A stretch of 34,025 nt of DNA, taken from NCBI GenBank assembly GCA_022561975.1, contig JADFQD010000024.1, positions 1-34,025 of the forward strand. Reading direction: 5' to 3'. A program made the translations under genes and the position numbers. This document shows positions 17,958 to 26,227 of this stretch, in pieces. Under the pieces are notes generated by a model, which did no database searches, was not told the origin of the DNA, and worked only from the letters and a program-made list of their open reading frames with translations. The DNA is from Acidobacteriota bacterium (GTDB lineage: Bacteria > Acidobacteriota > Thermoanaerobaculia > Multivoradales > JAHEKO01). Numbering within the stretch: the stretch's first letter is position 1; each line of letters opens with the position of its first letter.

Positions 17958-18347
17958 GTGTGGCACCGTCTGCGCTGCGGGAACGCCCTCTACCTCCTGA
18001 TTGCCGTTGGTCTCCTGGTTGGCTGCGGATGCAAGCCCGACTTGGAGCCCATCTATGAACTCGCCGAGGAGTTTCCCGGAGCCGAGGTCTGGCAGGAGCC
18101 CGGGCGGATCGACTTCTCGAGCACGGCCGACGGCATTCTTCTCGACGGCTGGTCTTGGTCGGAGCAGAACTCAGACGGAACCCAATACCGATGGAGCAAC
18201 AGGCCGGTCTCGACCGTGAGTTCTTTCTGTCGCGGCAGCGTGATGTCGAGCTCTCGTTCAGGGTTCTGCCCTATCCATCGCCCGACCGGCCACAGCAGGA
18301 GATCGAGATCGCGCTCAACGGTCGAGCGCTCGAAAGAGTCGGCCTGA
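17958..18347 (+). pseudogene. N-terminal lipoprotein part of frameshifted sulfatase gene
   Basis: This frame opens with GTG at 17958 and encodes a lipoprotein leader (LYLLIAVGLLVGCGCKP, lipobox LLVGC) followed by AEEFPGAEVWQEPGRIDF and DGWSWSEQNSDGTQYRWSN. At about 18216-18218 meaningful sequence passes to the other frame: the expected continuation EFFLSRQRDVELSFRV is in the sulfatase frame, and adding a single G there joins the two. Downstream of that point this frame is arginine/serine-rich noise up to a stop at 18347. So this is the true N-terminus of the sulfatase-family gene, cut off by a one-base deletion or a sequencing error. Confidence 0.75.
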
Positions 18348-20179
18348 GCTCCGGCTGGGGCGAATACCGTGTTCGAGTGCCGGCTTCGGCGACCGTTTCA
18401 GGACACAACCGCCTGGATTTTCGCTATGCCTGGACGGTCGTCCCGGCGGCGCAAGGCGGTTCGAAGGATCGCCGAGGGCTGGGTGTGGCCTGGGACTCCC
18501 TGACGTTTGGTGACATCGACCCGATCGCGGCCACCGCCGATCCCGAACGGGAACTCGTGATTTTGCCCGCGGGCACTCGCGCGGATTTCTACCTCGAGGC
18601 GACACCGGGAAGCCGCTTGATTGTTCCGGCGATGGACGTGCGCGGCTCGGCGATCCTGTTGATCACGGTCGCCACGGACTCGACCGGCGAAGGTCCGGGC
18701 GTCACCTTGGCCGAGCTCTCCGACGCGGTGCGTGATCTCGAGTTTGCTCTACCGGATGTCAGCGGTCCGATTCGACTCCGCCTGGAAGTGCCACGAGGCA
18801 CGAACCTGTCGAACACCGGATTCGCTGCGATCAGCGGAGCGGCGGTGGTTGCGCCTCGGCCCGAAGCCTCGAATCGGCCGAAAGTTCGGGCCGCTTCTAC
18901 TCCTTCGAACCGCCGGCCCAACATAATCCTGTACGTGATCGATACGCTCCGGGCGGATCACCTGGGCACCTACGGCTACGAACGGCCGATCTCGCCTCGG
19001 ATCGACTCCCTGGCAAATGAAGGTGTGCTTTTTGAAGACACACAGGCGCAAGCGTCGTGGACCAAGCCCTCAGCCGCTTCGATTCTCACCGGTCTCCTGC
19101 CCTGGCGGCACGGCGCTGTGGGCGAGCGCGACCGGCTCTCAGCGGAGGCACCGAGCCTGGCGCGAATCCTCCAAGACAACGGCTACCGAACCGGAGCCGT
19201 GAGCGCGAACGGCTACGTCAGCAAGGCCTTCGGATTCGACCAGGGCTTTGGCCAGTTCATCCAAGCCCCGAGCTCCGCCAACCGCTCCGGTGCGGTCCAC
19301 ACCTCGGCGCTTGCCTGGCTCGACTCCCTGCACGGCGATGAGCCCTTCTTCCTCTACGTCCACACCATTGACCCCCACACTCCCTATGCGCCGCCGGAGG
19401 ACTTGCGCTTACGCTTTGCCGCGCGGGTGAAGGATCCCGACATGGGCAGCATCCAGCGGATGAAGGCTCGACTCAAGGGAGCCGAAGCAGCGACCCCCGC
19501 GGTGATCGCCGATCTGCTCGCCCTCTACGACGCCGAGATCGCCGATAACGATCGCGAGCTCGGGCGATTCCTGGATTCGTTGAAGCAACGCGGATGGTAC
19601 GAGGACACCCTGCTCATCGTGTCGTCCGATCACGGCGAGGAGTTCTACGAGCACGGTGCCTGGACCCATCGTCTTTCCCTGTACTCGGAAGTGCTCGAGG
19701 TGCCTCTCATCATCAGGTTCCCTGGCGGTTGGAAGGCTGGAACTCGGGTCGGCGCTACCGCGCAGCACGTCGACTTCATGCCGACGATTCTCGACTATCT
19801 GGACTTGCCGGCCCCCAACGAGCTGGATGGGCAGAGTCTTCTGAGATTCATCGATCACGGGCCGGGAGCGACCGTTCGCCGAGCCGTCTTCTCCCACTTG
19901 AGCATCGCCCACGGTTCCGTCTTCAGCGCCGTATTCGAGGACCGCAAGCTGATCACGGCCCAGCTCGCGGGTCGGTCTCGACCCCCTGAGCTGTACCGGC
20001 GTCGCAGCGACCCTCGTGAGCAGGAAGACCTTGCCTCAAAGTACCCGGTGACGGCCGGCTACCTGACGTCGTTGATCCGCGCCGAACTGGCGAAAGGAGG
20101 TCCCGCACCTGCGGCCGAACCTGCACAGCTCGACGAGGAAACCCGGCGCAATCTCGAAGCCCTCGGCTACATCAACTAA
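18155..20179 (+). CDS. Sulfatase-superfamily lipoprotein, main reading frame
   Basis: The frame gives 674 residues from a TTG at 18155; an ATG at 18191 is also possible, but the native start is probably 17958 in the shifted frame. Residues ~1-250 are a beta-rich N-terminal domain. The alkaline-phosphatase/sulfatase fold starts at PNIILYVIDTLRADHLG (metal-ligand D263). The nucleophile motif is SWTKPSAAS with Thr303 where sulfatases have Cys/Ser. HTIDPHTPY and SSDHGEEFYEHG (D492, H493) complete the metal site. With Thr in that position a formylglycine cannot form, so a phosphatase, phosphotransferase or atypical hydrolase is more likely than a classic sulfatase. It ends LEALGYIN, a tail also seen on the arylsulfotransferase-like protein. 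Confidence 0.87.
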   Translation: MVGAELRRNPIPMEQQAGLDREFFLSRQRDVELSFRVLPYPSPDRPQQEIEIALNGRALERVGLSSGWGEYRVRVPASATVSGHNRLDFRYAWTVVPAAQGGSKDRRGLGVAWDSLTFGDIDPIAATADPERELVILPAGTRADFYLEATPGSRLIVPAMDVRGSAILLITVATDSTGEGPGVTLAELSDAVRDLEFALPDVSGPIRLRLEVPRGTNLSNTGFAAISGAAVVAPRPEASNRPKVRAASTPSNRRPNIILYVIDTLRADHLGTYGYERPISPRIDSLANEGVLFEDTQAQASWTKPSAASILTGLLPWRHGAVGERDRLSAEAPSLARILQDNGYRTGAVSANGYVSKAFGFDQGFGQFIQAPSSANRSGAVHTSALAWLDSLHGDEPFFLYVHTIDPHTPYAPPEDLRLRFAARVKDPDMGSIQRMKARLKGAEAATPAVIADLLALYDAEIADNDRELGRFLDSLKQRGWYEDTLLIVSSDHGEEFYEHGAWTHRLSLYSEVLEVPLIIRFPGGWKAGTRVGATAQHVDFMPTILDYLDLPAPNELDGQSLLRFIDHGPGATVRRAVFSHLSIAHGSVFSAVFEDRKLITAQLAGRSRPPELYRRRSDPREQEDLASKYPVTAGYLTSLIRAELAKGGPAPAAEPAQLDEETRRNLEALGYIN

Positions 20180-20194
20180 GCCTGATTGGTGGCG

Positions 20195-21940
20195 TCAACT
20201 GCCCGCGAGCTGCAGTCGAAACGCGACCATCTCCTGGGCGTTCCGAACCAGCAGAACATCGCCGACCAGCACCGGGTGGTTCCATGTCTTGCCCTCGATC
20301 GCCGGGAATCGCGCGAGCTCCGTGAACTGGTCGGGGGTCGCCATGACCAGGGCTAGCTCACCCTGCTCCGACAGCACCAGCAGCAAGTCCTGGTCGGCCA
20401 ACAGGAATAGCTGGCCGGCGCCATAGCGTCCGCCCTTCCACTTGCGCTTGCCGTCCTCGACGTCGACGCACGCGAGAATGCTGCCGTCGAAGCCGAAGGC
20501 ATGGCCATCATGAACGACGAAGTCGCTGTAGTAGGGCTTCAGCCGGTTCGACGTCCAGCGCTCTTCGATGGTCCATCCGCCGGCTTCCTGCGTGACCGCG
20601 ATGCGGCGCATGCCGCTTCCTGCGCTGACGCTGATTAGGACGTCGCCGTCCGCGGTCAGAGCCGGCTGCACGATGGGGTAGCCCGGCCACGGGTGCTCCC
20701 AGAGCAGCGTGCCGTCGGCCGCCGCGACGCCGGTCACCCCGTCTCCGCTCAGCTGCAGGATCTGCGCGACTCCGTCGATCGTGACTAGATGTGGCGAGCT
20801 GTAGCTCTCGCCGCCGACCGGACCGAACCAGCGCGGATCGCCGGTGGCGAGGTCGTAGGCGACAAGCGCGCCGGAGGCGGCGACGATGACGACGTCGTCT
20901 ACCACCAACGGCGAGCTCGAGAAGGCCCAGACCGGGAGCTTCGCGTCGGTGTCGGACGCCACGTTTCGCGACCACACGACGGCTCCGTCACCGGCGTCGA
21001 GCGCGTTCAGGATTCCGGTCCCACCGAGTGTGTACACGCGACCGCCGCTCAAGGTCGGCGTCCCGCGCGGACCGGCGCCGGCATTCGATTCCCAGAACCG
21101 GGCCGCGTCGCGGTGTTTCCACACCGGCTCGCCGGTGCTCACCCTGTAGCAGGCGACAACTTCGTCGGCACCGCGCTGCTCCTGGGTGTAGAGGAGGTCG
21201 CCGCGGACCGCGAAGGACGACCAGCCCGGTCCGATCGGCCGGCGCCACAACTCGACCGGCGGCGACGCAGACCAGTCGGTCTCGATCCGCACGCCGGGGA
21301 TGATGCCGTCTCGATCGGGTCCGCGAAAGCCGGGCCAGTCGGCTCCTGTCTCCCCTGTCTCCGCTACCGCCGAAGCCGACGGGAGCGCCATCGGCTCGTC
21401 GCCGGCTTGGGCCAGGAGCCGCTCCTCGGGAGTCTCCGCCCACCGCCACGCGAAATCGTGATCGAGGTCACCGCCAAAGCCCCCGGTCCGGACGAGCGTC
21501 CACACTCCGCACGCGAGCAGGATGGTCGCGACCATCGCCGCGCGCCGAGGTCTGTCAGCGAGGCGCCGGCTGGCCACCGCCCAGGCGACGAAGGCTAGGC
21601 TCAGGACCGGAATGGCGTAGACAATGAACATCATCCCCATCATCCCCGTCGCAATCGACTCGTGGATGATGCGTGATGTTGCGACCAGCGCGACGACCAT
21701 CAAGGTGACGGCAACCCAGCGCTCGAACCGAGGCGCGCGGCTGAAGAACGCCCACCACACGACGATAGCCAACCCGCCGAGGAGTCCGCCCATCACCCCA
21801 AACTGCATGAACTCGGGCACGACGATAGGGACGCCAAACCTCGCCAGCCACTGCAGCACCACGATGACCACGCCGGGCCACAGCCGGAGCGGCTTCTGCG
21901 GCTTCTGAAGAATCGGTTCGTCGGTCTGCACGATTGTCAT
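20195..21940 (-). CDS. Membrane-anchored PQQ-type beta-propeller protein
   Basis: I chose the ATG at 21940 because GGGAGAG lies 6 bp upstream; an ATG at 21955 would place that ribosome site inside the gene. Residues ~20-155 hold four to five membrane segments (LWPGVVIVVLQWLARFGV, FGVMGGLLGGLAIVVWWAFF, WVAVTLMVVALVA, MMFIVYAIPVLSLAFVAW, MVATILLACGVWTL). From WPGFRGPDRDG (~205) onward comes a PQQ-like propeller with repeats such as VACYRVSTGEPVWKHRD, LNALDAGDGAVVWSR and VAYDLATGDPRWFG. The WPGFRG motif is common at the start of planctomycete/acidobacterial PQQ-like proteins. No catalytic dehydrogenase residues were identified, so a binding or scaffold role is as likely as an enzyme. It converges with the sulfatase gene 15 bp away. 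Confidence 0.88.
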   Translation of the reverse strand: MTIVQTDEPILQKPQKPLRLWPGVVIVVLQWLARFGVPIVVPEFMQFGVMGGLLGGLAIVVWWAFFSRAPRFERWVAVTLMVVALVATSRIIHESIATGMMGMMFIVYAIPVLSLAFVAWAVASRRLADRPRRAAMVATILLACGVWTLVRTGGFGGDLDHDFAWRWAETPEERLLAQAGDEPMALPSASAVAETGETGADWPGFRGPDRDGIIPGVRIETDWSASPPVELWRRPIGPGWSSFAVRGDLLYTQEQRGADEVVACYRVSTGEPVWKHRDAARFWESNAGAGPRGTPTLSGGRVYTLGGTGILNALDAGDGAVVWSRNVASDTDAKLPVWAFSSSPLVVDDVVIVAASGALVAYDLATGDPRWFGPVGGESYSSPHLVTIDGVAQILQLSGDGVTGVAAADGTLLWEHPWPGYPIVQPALTADGDVLISVSAGSGMRRIAVTQEAGGWTIEERWTSNRLKPYYSDFVVHDGHAFGFDGSILACVDVEDGKRKWKGGRYGAGQLFLLADQDLLLVLSEQGELALVMATPDQFTELARFPAIEGKTWNHPVLVGDVLLVRNAQEMVAFRLQLAGS

Positions 21941-22145
21941 ATCAGACTCTCCCATGAGTCAGTCATTCTTTGCGGCCGACTCCACGGCGCGGGCTCATTC
22001 CTACGCTATAGAGACTTCGCATGTTTCATTCCCATACCCAATACTACCCACTGCGACTATCGCCACGCCGGCCGCAAGCCACAGCGCCGACGGCCACTCC
22101 CACCGTCTCGATCTTCAAGGCGGACCTATGCCCTCTCGCGGGCCG

Positions 22146-23786
22146 TCAGCCCGCGCAGAGTTTCCGAGTCCGCTCGGCCAACGCTCCCCGCGCGGTGTTC
22201 ACCGCGAGCTCGGCGCAGGCGCTCGCAAGGCTTGCCTCACTTCCCGGGCTAGCGAACCTGCGAGCCGCCTGGGCCAAGCCGAAGAGCGAGGCCGTGCGCC
22301 GTGGCGCTCGGTCTAGCGCGGCCTCGAACATTCGGGCGGCCTCCTCGGGCCGCCCCAGGCCGAGCAGCACTTCGCCGTAGAGTTCGTGCGAGGGCTTGAT
22401 GATGTCGGGCGGACCGAACTCGAGCGGCAGGCTCGATTCGAGGTCGGTGGCTTCGTCGAGAAGCGCAAGAGCTTCGGACTCCTTGCCGTCGTCGAGAGCG
22501 ACCAGCGCCGCCAGGCTGCGCTCGAGCACCGTAGCTTTCTTCAAAGCCGTCTGCCCACCACTGCCGTCCGAAAGGCTCTCTCCTTCTGAGAGCTTCGCCC
22601 TGTGCGCCTGCAAGCGCTCGCGGATCTCGGCAAGGTGCTCTTGGGCAGTCTCCGCCTCACCCGCTCTCAGGGCTCGATACCCGGAGGCGAAGAGATCTTG
22701 GGTTGCGCCCTCGCTGTCGAGAATCTCGTAGTCGAGCGGCGCCGGGATTTCTTCATCGGGTGCCTCGACACCCCACATACCGCGCATGGTGGCGTAGTAC
22801 CAGAGAGCCCTATTGCTTTGGCTCTCTCGAGCCAGGCCGGCCATGTTGTCGAGGATGTTCCTCGCATCCTCGAGCAGGCCGAGTTGGAGGTAGGAGTACT
22901 GGAGCCATCGCAGGGCGTGGTAGTTGATCGCGTCGGGCGGCGCGTCTTGGCTCTCCCGGCGCTTTTTTGAAACTTCGTAGGCGTTGATGTTCGACTGTAC
23001 GGAATCCTCCCAGCGACCCAGGGCGACGAAGATGTGAGAGACCATGTGCTGAGCGTGCGACGCGGCCGGCGCGATATCGGCGTACACGCGAGCGGCCCTG
23101 AGGCCCAGAGGGGCGTGAACCGGATCGTCATAGGAGTGAATCAGGTAGTGCGCCGCGCCGGGGTGTCTCGGGTTGGCGGCGAAGACCTCTTCGGCCACCG
23201 CCGCGGCACGCATGTAGACCCGGAAGTCGCGCTCGCCCTGGCTCGTGCCCAGAATCGAGAGCGCGTAGAAGGCCTTGGCCTCGAGGTCCATCGGATAGCG
23301 CCCGGACAGCTTCCCCATCGCTTCCGAATAGGCGCGGTCCCGGCTCGGTTTGTCGCCACTGGGAGAGAAGAGCTCGTCGACCGCCTCGAGATAGCCCCGT
23401 TCCCGCTCGGTCGGCACCTTGGCCGCGCGCTCTTCCGGGGAAGCTGCGTAGAGCGCGAGCACTCCGAGGGCGGCCTCTCGGTTCTGCCGACGCCACAGCG
23501 GTTGGTTGTGGGTCATCGCTTCGCCCCAATAGGCCATCGCAAAATCGGAGTCGATCGCCCGCGCCTCCTCGAAAGCTCCTCGGGCGTCCTCAAACTCGAA
23601 GCTGTGGAGCAATAGGACACCCCGGGTGAAGGCCTTCTGCGCCTCGGGCGCGCCCGAGTTGGGAAAGTCGAGGCTGCCGAGGTCCGCGGTTTCCGATGCT
23701 CCGCAGAGAGCGGTGGAAAGGAGCAGCAGAATGTAAATCGGCGCCAGCACGCGAGTTATTTCAGCGATTCGAGAAGAGCGAGTCAT
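22146..23786 (-). CDS. Exported tetratricopeptide-repeat protein
   Basis: A 546-residue protein with GGAGGAAG upstream of the ATG. Residues ~12-31 are a hydrophobic signal (VLAPIYILLLLSTALCGAS); a cysteine is present but the preceding Leu makes a lipobox poor. TPR-like helix pairs include KAFTRGVLLLHSFEFEDARG, AFEEARAIDSDFAMAYWGEA, HPGAAHYLIHSYDDP, and near the C-terminus LLGLGRPEEAARMFEAALDR followed by SLFGLAQAARR. The pattern FEFEDARGAFEEA and the WGEAMTHNQPLW segment recur in a family of exported TPR proteins of unknown function. The likely role is protein interaction in the periplasm. It is transcribed in the same direction as the PQQ-type gene, but ~205 bp separate them. Confidence 0.85.
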   Translation of the reverse strand: MTRSSRIAEITRVLAPIYILLLLSTALCGASETADLGSLDFPNSGAPEAQKAFTRGVLLLHSFEFEDARGAFEEARAIDSDFAMAYWGEAMTHNQPLWRRQNREAALGVLALYAASPEERAAKVPTERERGYLEAVDELFSPSGDKPSRDRAYSEAMGKLSGRYPMDLEAKAFYALSILGTSQGERDFRVYMRAAAVAEEVFAANPRHPGAAHYLIHSYDDPVHAPLGLRAARVYADIAPAASHAQHMVSHIFVALGRWEDSVQSNINAYEVSKKRRESQDAPPDAINYHALRWLQYSYLQLGLLEDARNILDNMAGLARESQSNRALWYYATMRGMWGVEAPDEEIPAPLDYEILDSEGATQDLFASGYRALRAGEAETAQEHLAEIRERLQAHRAKLSEGESLSDGSGGQTALKKATVLERSLAALVALDDGKESEALALLDEATDLESSLPLEFGPPDIIKPSHELYGEVLLGLGRPEEAARMFEAALDRAPRRTASLFGLAQAARRFASPGSEASLASACAELAVNTARGALAERTRKLCAG

Positions 23787-23874
23787 CGAAATCTTCCTCC
23801 AAGAAGCCGAGGTAGAGCCTGTACGAGACTACCCGGGAACAGTTCCTCCGGTCGAGTGCGTGAATCCAGATTCT

Positions 23875-23905
23875 AGCAGCCCGTGGTAGAAGTCGAGACG
23901 GCCGC
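23875..23905 (+). repeat. Dispersed 31-bp repeat, copy 2
   Basis: Matches 4322-4352 at 28 of 31 positions, same orientation. It lies in the divergent gap between the TPR gene and the antitoxin gene, 73 bp before the antitoxin start. Confidence 0.6.
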
Positions 23906-23928
23906 CAGATCCTCGCTCTCCCCGGCGT

Positions 23929-23972
23929 CCTCTTCATGGGAAAGAAGAGGCTCGAACTGAATCAGCTATAAT
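23929..23972 (+). promoter_or_regulatory. Palindrome and -10 box of the antitoxin promoter
   Basis: CCTCTTC (23929-23935) and GAAGAGG (23944-23950) form a perfect 7-bp inverted repeat with an 8-bp spacer. Its right half falls where the -35 box would be for a consensus TATAAT at 23967-23972. The start codon is at 23979, six bases after the -10 box, so transcription would begin at or near the A of ATG, giving a leaderless mRNA. The palindrome is a natural candidate for the autoregulatory operator of a Phd-type antitoxin. Confidence 0.55.
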
Positions 23973-23978
23973 AGCCAA

Positions 23979-24272
23979 ATGAAAAAGGCCAGTTTGACCG
24001 AAACCAAAAATCGGCTGAGTGCTCTGATTGACGAGGTCAAAGCCGGGGAGACGATCCTGGTGCTCGATCGCGGGCGGCCAGTAGCTCGGATCGAGCCGGT
24101 CGTCGCCGGGCGAGAAGCAGTTGGACGGCTGGAGCGGTTGGAGCGCAAGGGACTGGTGCGGCGGGCTCGCGAAAAGCTGCCAGCTGAACTTCTCGCCAAA
24201 CGCCCACCCAGCACCAACCCCGGGGCAAGTGCTCTGAGCGAACTACTCGCCGAGCGACGCGTAGGCCGATGA
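23979..24272 (+). CDS. Phd/YefM-family antitoxin (orphan)
   Basis: A 97-residue protein with the N-terminal Phd/YefM DNA-binding fold: SLTETKNRLSALIDEVKAGE and ILVLDRGRPVARIEPV (residues ~5-43), as in prevent-host-death antitoxins. The C-terminal half (LERLERKGLVRRAREKLPAE and the following LAKRPP) is the usual toxin-wrapping segment of antitoxins paired with PIN-domain toxins. No ribosome site is visible and the promoter appears leaderless. Its stop overlaps an ATG (ATGA), the normal coupling to a toxin gene, but the frame that follows is only 18 codons long. The antitoxin therefore seems to have survived without an intact partner. Confidence 0.88.
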   Translation: MKKASLTETKNRLSALIDEVKAGETILVLDRGRPVARIEPVVAGREAVGRLERLERKGLVRRAREKLPAELLAKRPPSTNPGASALSELLAERRVGR

Positions 24273-24325
24273 GGTTCGAGCGCCTCTTGCTGGCGACGGA
24301 GCGCGAAGGCTTTCCGGTTCTCTAA
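24269..24325 (+). pseudogene. Collapsed PIN-type toxin remnant
   Basis: The ATG overlaps the antitoxin stop (ATGA). The frame encodes only MRFERLLLATEREGFPVL and then stops. MR matches the usual first residues of PIN toxins paired with Phd antitoxins, and RLLLATEREGFPVL resembles the last helix and strand of PIN domains (typically xxRLxxAARREGFxVL). All the acidic active-site residues that should lie between are missing. The simplest reading is an in-frame internal deletion of roughly 110 codons that fused the first and last codons. A chance short frame cannot be excluded. Confidence 0.5.
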
Positions 24326-24356
24326 ACGAGCCTCGAAGGTCGGACGGGCTCGCGCA

Positions 24357-25208
24357 TCACTCAGGTCCCGACGTGCCGCCTCGCGAGATCCGGCGCCCCG
24401 TCCACGAACCGCTCGTGGGCGCGCCTCCCGAAACATCGACCGCGGTCCAGGTACCTTCGATGACACCGGCCACGGCGTCGAGTTTGCCGCGCAAGGTCGC
24501 ATCGAAGCCGGCGGCCCAGTCGATCCGCTCAAGAGCCAGCCGGTTGTTCGCAAGGGTTCCCCGGAGCGAGCCCTGGGATCCGTCCGAGAGCCTGTAGACA
24601 CCGGTGACCAGGGTGCCCTCGGAGTTGAAGTCGATCACTCCGGTGATTCCGGCTCCCGCAAGCTCAATCTGCCACAACCCGTCGAGGCCGGTCTTGTCCA
24701 CGAGATCAAGGCGGGCGTGCTTGGCGATCTCCAAGCGCAGTTCGCCGATCCGCGCGGCGCGGGCGAGGAGATCTCGTCGTCGATCCGCGCTCTCGCGCGC
24801 CAATGCGAAAGCGGTCTCGCGCGTGCCGGCCAGCTCGCGCTCCGCAGATCTCAGGCGAAGCAACAGGAAGGGCTCTGCCGGGCGTTGGCTCTCTTGGGGG
24901 CCCTCTTCGGAGATCGCCGGCCGGCCACCTGCGAGTGCCTCCCGCAGCACACGGTCGAGCAAAGCGTCCTGGCCGATGCTGAGTTCCCGGAGGTCACGCA
25001 AGACCTCTCTCTCGAGGGAGCTTGCCTCACGATACTGATCTCGCGCGCGCTCGAGGAGCCGCTCCTCGATGCGGAGCTGGGCGCGGAGTGCGTCAGCCAG
25101 CGGCTGAGCGGCCGCAGCGACCGCGGTGACCGCGGTGATCAGAGCCAGGCCTCCCAGGGTCGTCAACAAGGCGAGGGCAAGGAATCTTCTCGTACGCATG
25201 GGCTTCAT
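24357..25208 (-). CDS. Exported coiled-coil protein with beta-rich C-terminal domain
   Basis: The ATG at 25208 follows GAGGAGGTG; the longer frame to 25331 adds a non-signal leader and was rejected. The 283-residue product has a signal or anchor (FLALALLTTLGGLALITAVTA, residues ~9-30), then a long charged helical region (~35-175, LRIEERLLERARDQYREASS and later RSAERELAGTRETAFA) likely to form a coiled coil. It ends in a beta-rich domain (~180-270: GLDGLWQIELAGAGITGVID, GVYRLSDGSQGSLRGTL, GVIEGTWTAVD). The final domain has the look of a small ligand-binding barrel. I do not recognise a named family. Its stop lies 31 bp from the toxin remnant on the opposite strand. Confidence 0.75.
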   Translation of the reverse strand: MKPMRTRRFLALALLTTLGGLALITAVTAVAAAAQPLADALRAQLRIEERLLERARDQYREASSLEREVLRDLRELSIGQDALLDRVLREALAGGRPAISEEGPQESQRPAEPFLLLRLRSAERELAGTRETAFALARESADRRRDLLARAARIGELRLEIAKHARLDLVDKTGLDGLWQIELAGAGITGVIDFNSEGTLVTGVYRLSDGSQGSLRGTLANNRLALERIDWAAGFDATLRGKLDAVAGVIEGTWTAVDVSGGAPTSGSWTGRRISRGGTSGPE

Positions 25209-25384
25209 AGCTCTACACCTCCTCGTGAGAACAGGCGACACCGTAGGTACGAACCAGGCCGCCAGAGCGCCTAGCGTACTCCCAGGTATCGCAGCGGGAC
25301 AACACAATTCCCACGCCCTAGCGAACACCAAATTGAGCCCTTACTTGAGCCTTCTCGGCTAAACTCTGAACGCAACGCTACGCC

Positions 25385-26209
25385 GTGACCAAGCATCGCT
25401 TTCATCTCAACGAGCCCAACGGGCTCAACGGGGACCACCGGTGCTACGAGCGCTACGTCGCCATCGGCGACAGCTCGACCGAAGGCCTCGATGATCCGGA
25501 TGGCTCCGGCGGCTACCGCGGCTGGGCCGACCGCCTCGCTGAGCGCATCGCGCGAACCCAGGGCTCACTCCTCTACGCGAATCTTGGAATTCGGGGACGT
25601 CGCACCCGCCGGATCCGCGAGGAGCAACTCGACAGGGCTCTCAGAATGCGCCCCGACCTCGTAACTCTCTTCAGCGGTACGAACGACGTCGTATCCCGTA
25701 GTTTCGACCTGAACCAGGTCGTCGTCGACATCGAATACATGCACAGCGCGCTGATCGAGGCCGGCGCCACGGTGCTCACCTTCACGCTGCCGGATCTCGC
25801 TCCGGTCATGCCGATGGGCCATCTGGTCTCCGCAAAGGTCCTTGCCCTCAACCAGGCGCTGCGGGAGATCTCGGCGCGAACCGGAGCCGTCCTGGTTGAT
25901 TTCGCCGCGCACCCTGTAGCCTCTGATCCCCGGCTGTGGAGCGCCGACCGCCTGCACGCGAACTCCGCCGGCCATGCTCGTATCGCCGGCGCCCTGGCGC
26001 ATGCTCTCGACCTTCCCGAAACCGACACCTCCTGGTCCGAACCGCTCCCCGAACTACCGCGGCGTTCCGCATTCGAACGCCTGCTCGCCGAAGCCGAGTG
26101 GGTCGGAGGCTATTTTCTGCCGTGGGTCTGGCGACACCTCCAGGGCCGGTCCTCGGGTGATGGCGTGACCGCCAAACGGCCCGAGCTCGGACCTGTCGAG
26201 GGGAGCTAG
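25385..26209 (+). CDS. SGNH/GDSL-type hydrolase
   Basis: A 274-residue esterase/lipase-like protein with all four SGNH blocks: block I YVAIGDSSTEG (Ser30), block II LGIRGRRT (Gly68), block III FSGTNDVVS (Asn100) and block V SADRLHANSAGHARIA (Asp188, His191). It would hydrolyse an ester or acyl group on a lipid, polysaccharide or small molecule. There is no signal peptide, so it should act in the cytoplasm. The start is a GTG at 25385 without a visible ribosome site; no better start is available before block I. The C-terminal ~70 residues (after LDLPETD) are a helical extension including a Trp-rich WVGGYFLPWVWRHLQ. The gene appears monocistronic. Confidence 0.92.
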   Translation: MTKHRFHLNEPNGLNGDHRCYERYVAIGDSSTEGLDDPDGSGGYRGWADRLAERIARTQGSLLYANLGIRGRRTRRIREEQLDRALRMRPDLVTLFSGTNDVVSRSFDLNQVVVDIEYMHSALIEAGATVLTFTLPDLAPVMPMGHLVSAKVLALNQALREISARTGAVLVDFAAHPVASDPRLWSADRLHANSAGHARIAGALAHALDLPETDTSWSEPLPELPRRSAFERLLAEAEWVGGYFLPWVWRHLQGRSSGDGVTAKRPELGPVEGS

Positions 26210-26227
26210 GATTCGTAGCTCGGTCGG

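Noticed and set aside
25209-25331. N-terminal extension of the coiled-coil protein
   Set aside because: The ribosome site and signal peptide both point to the ATG at 25208.
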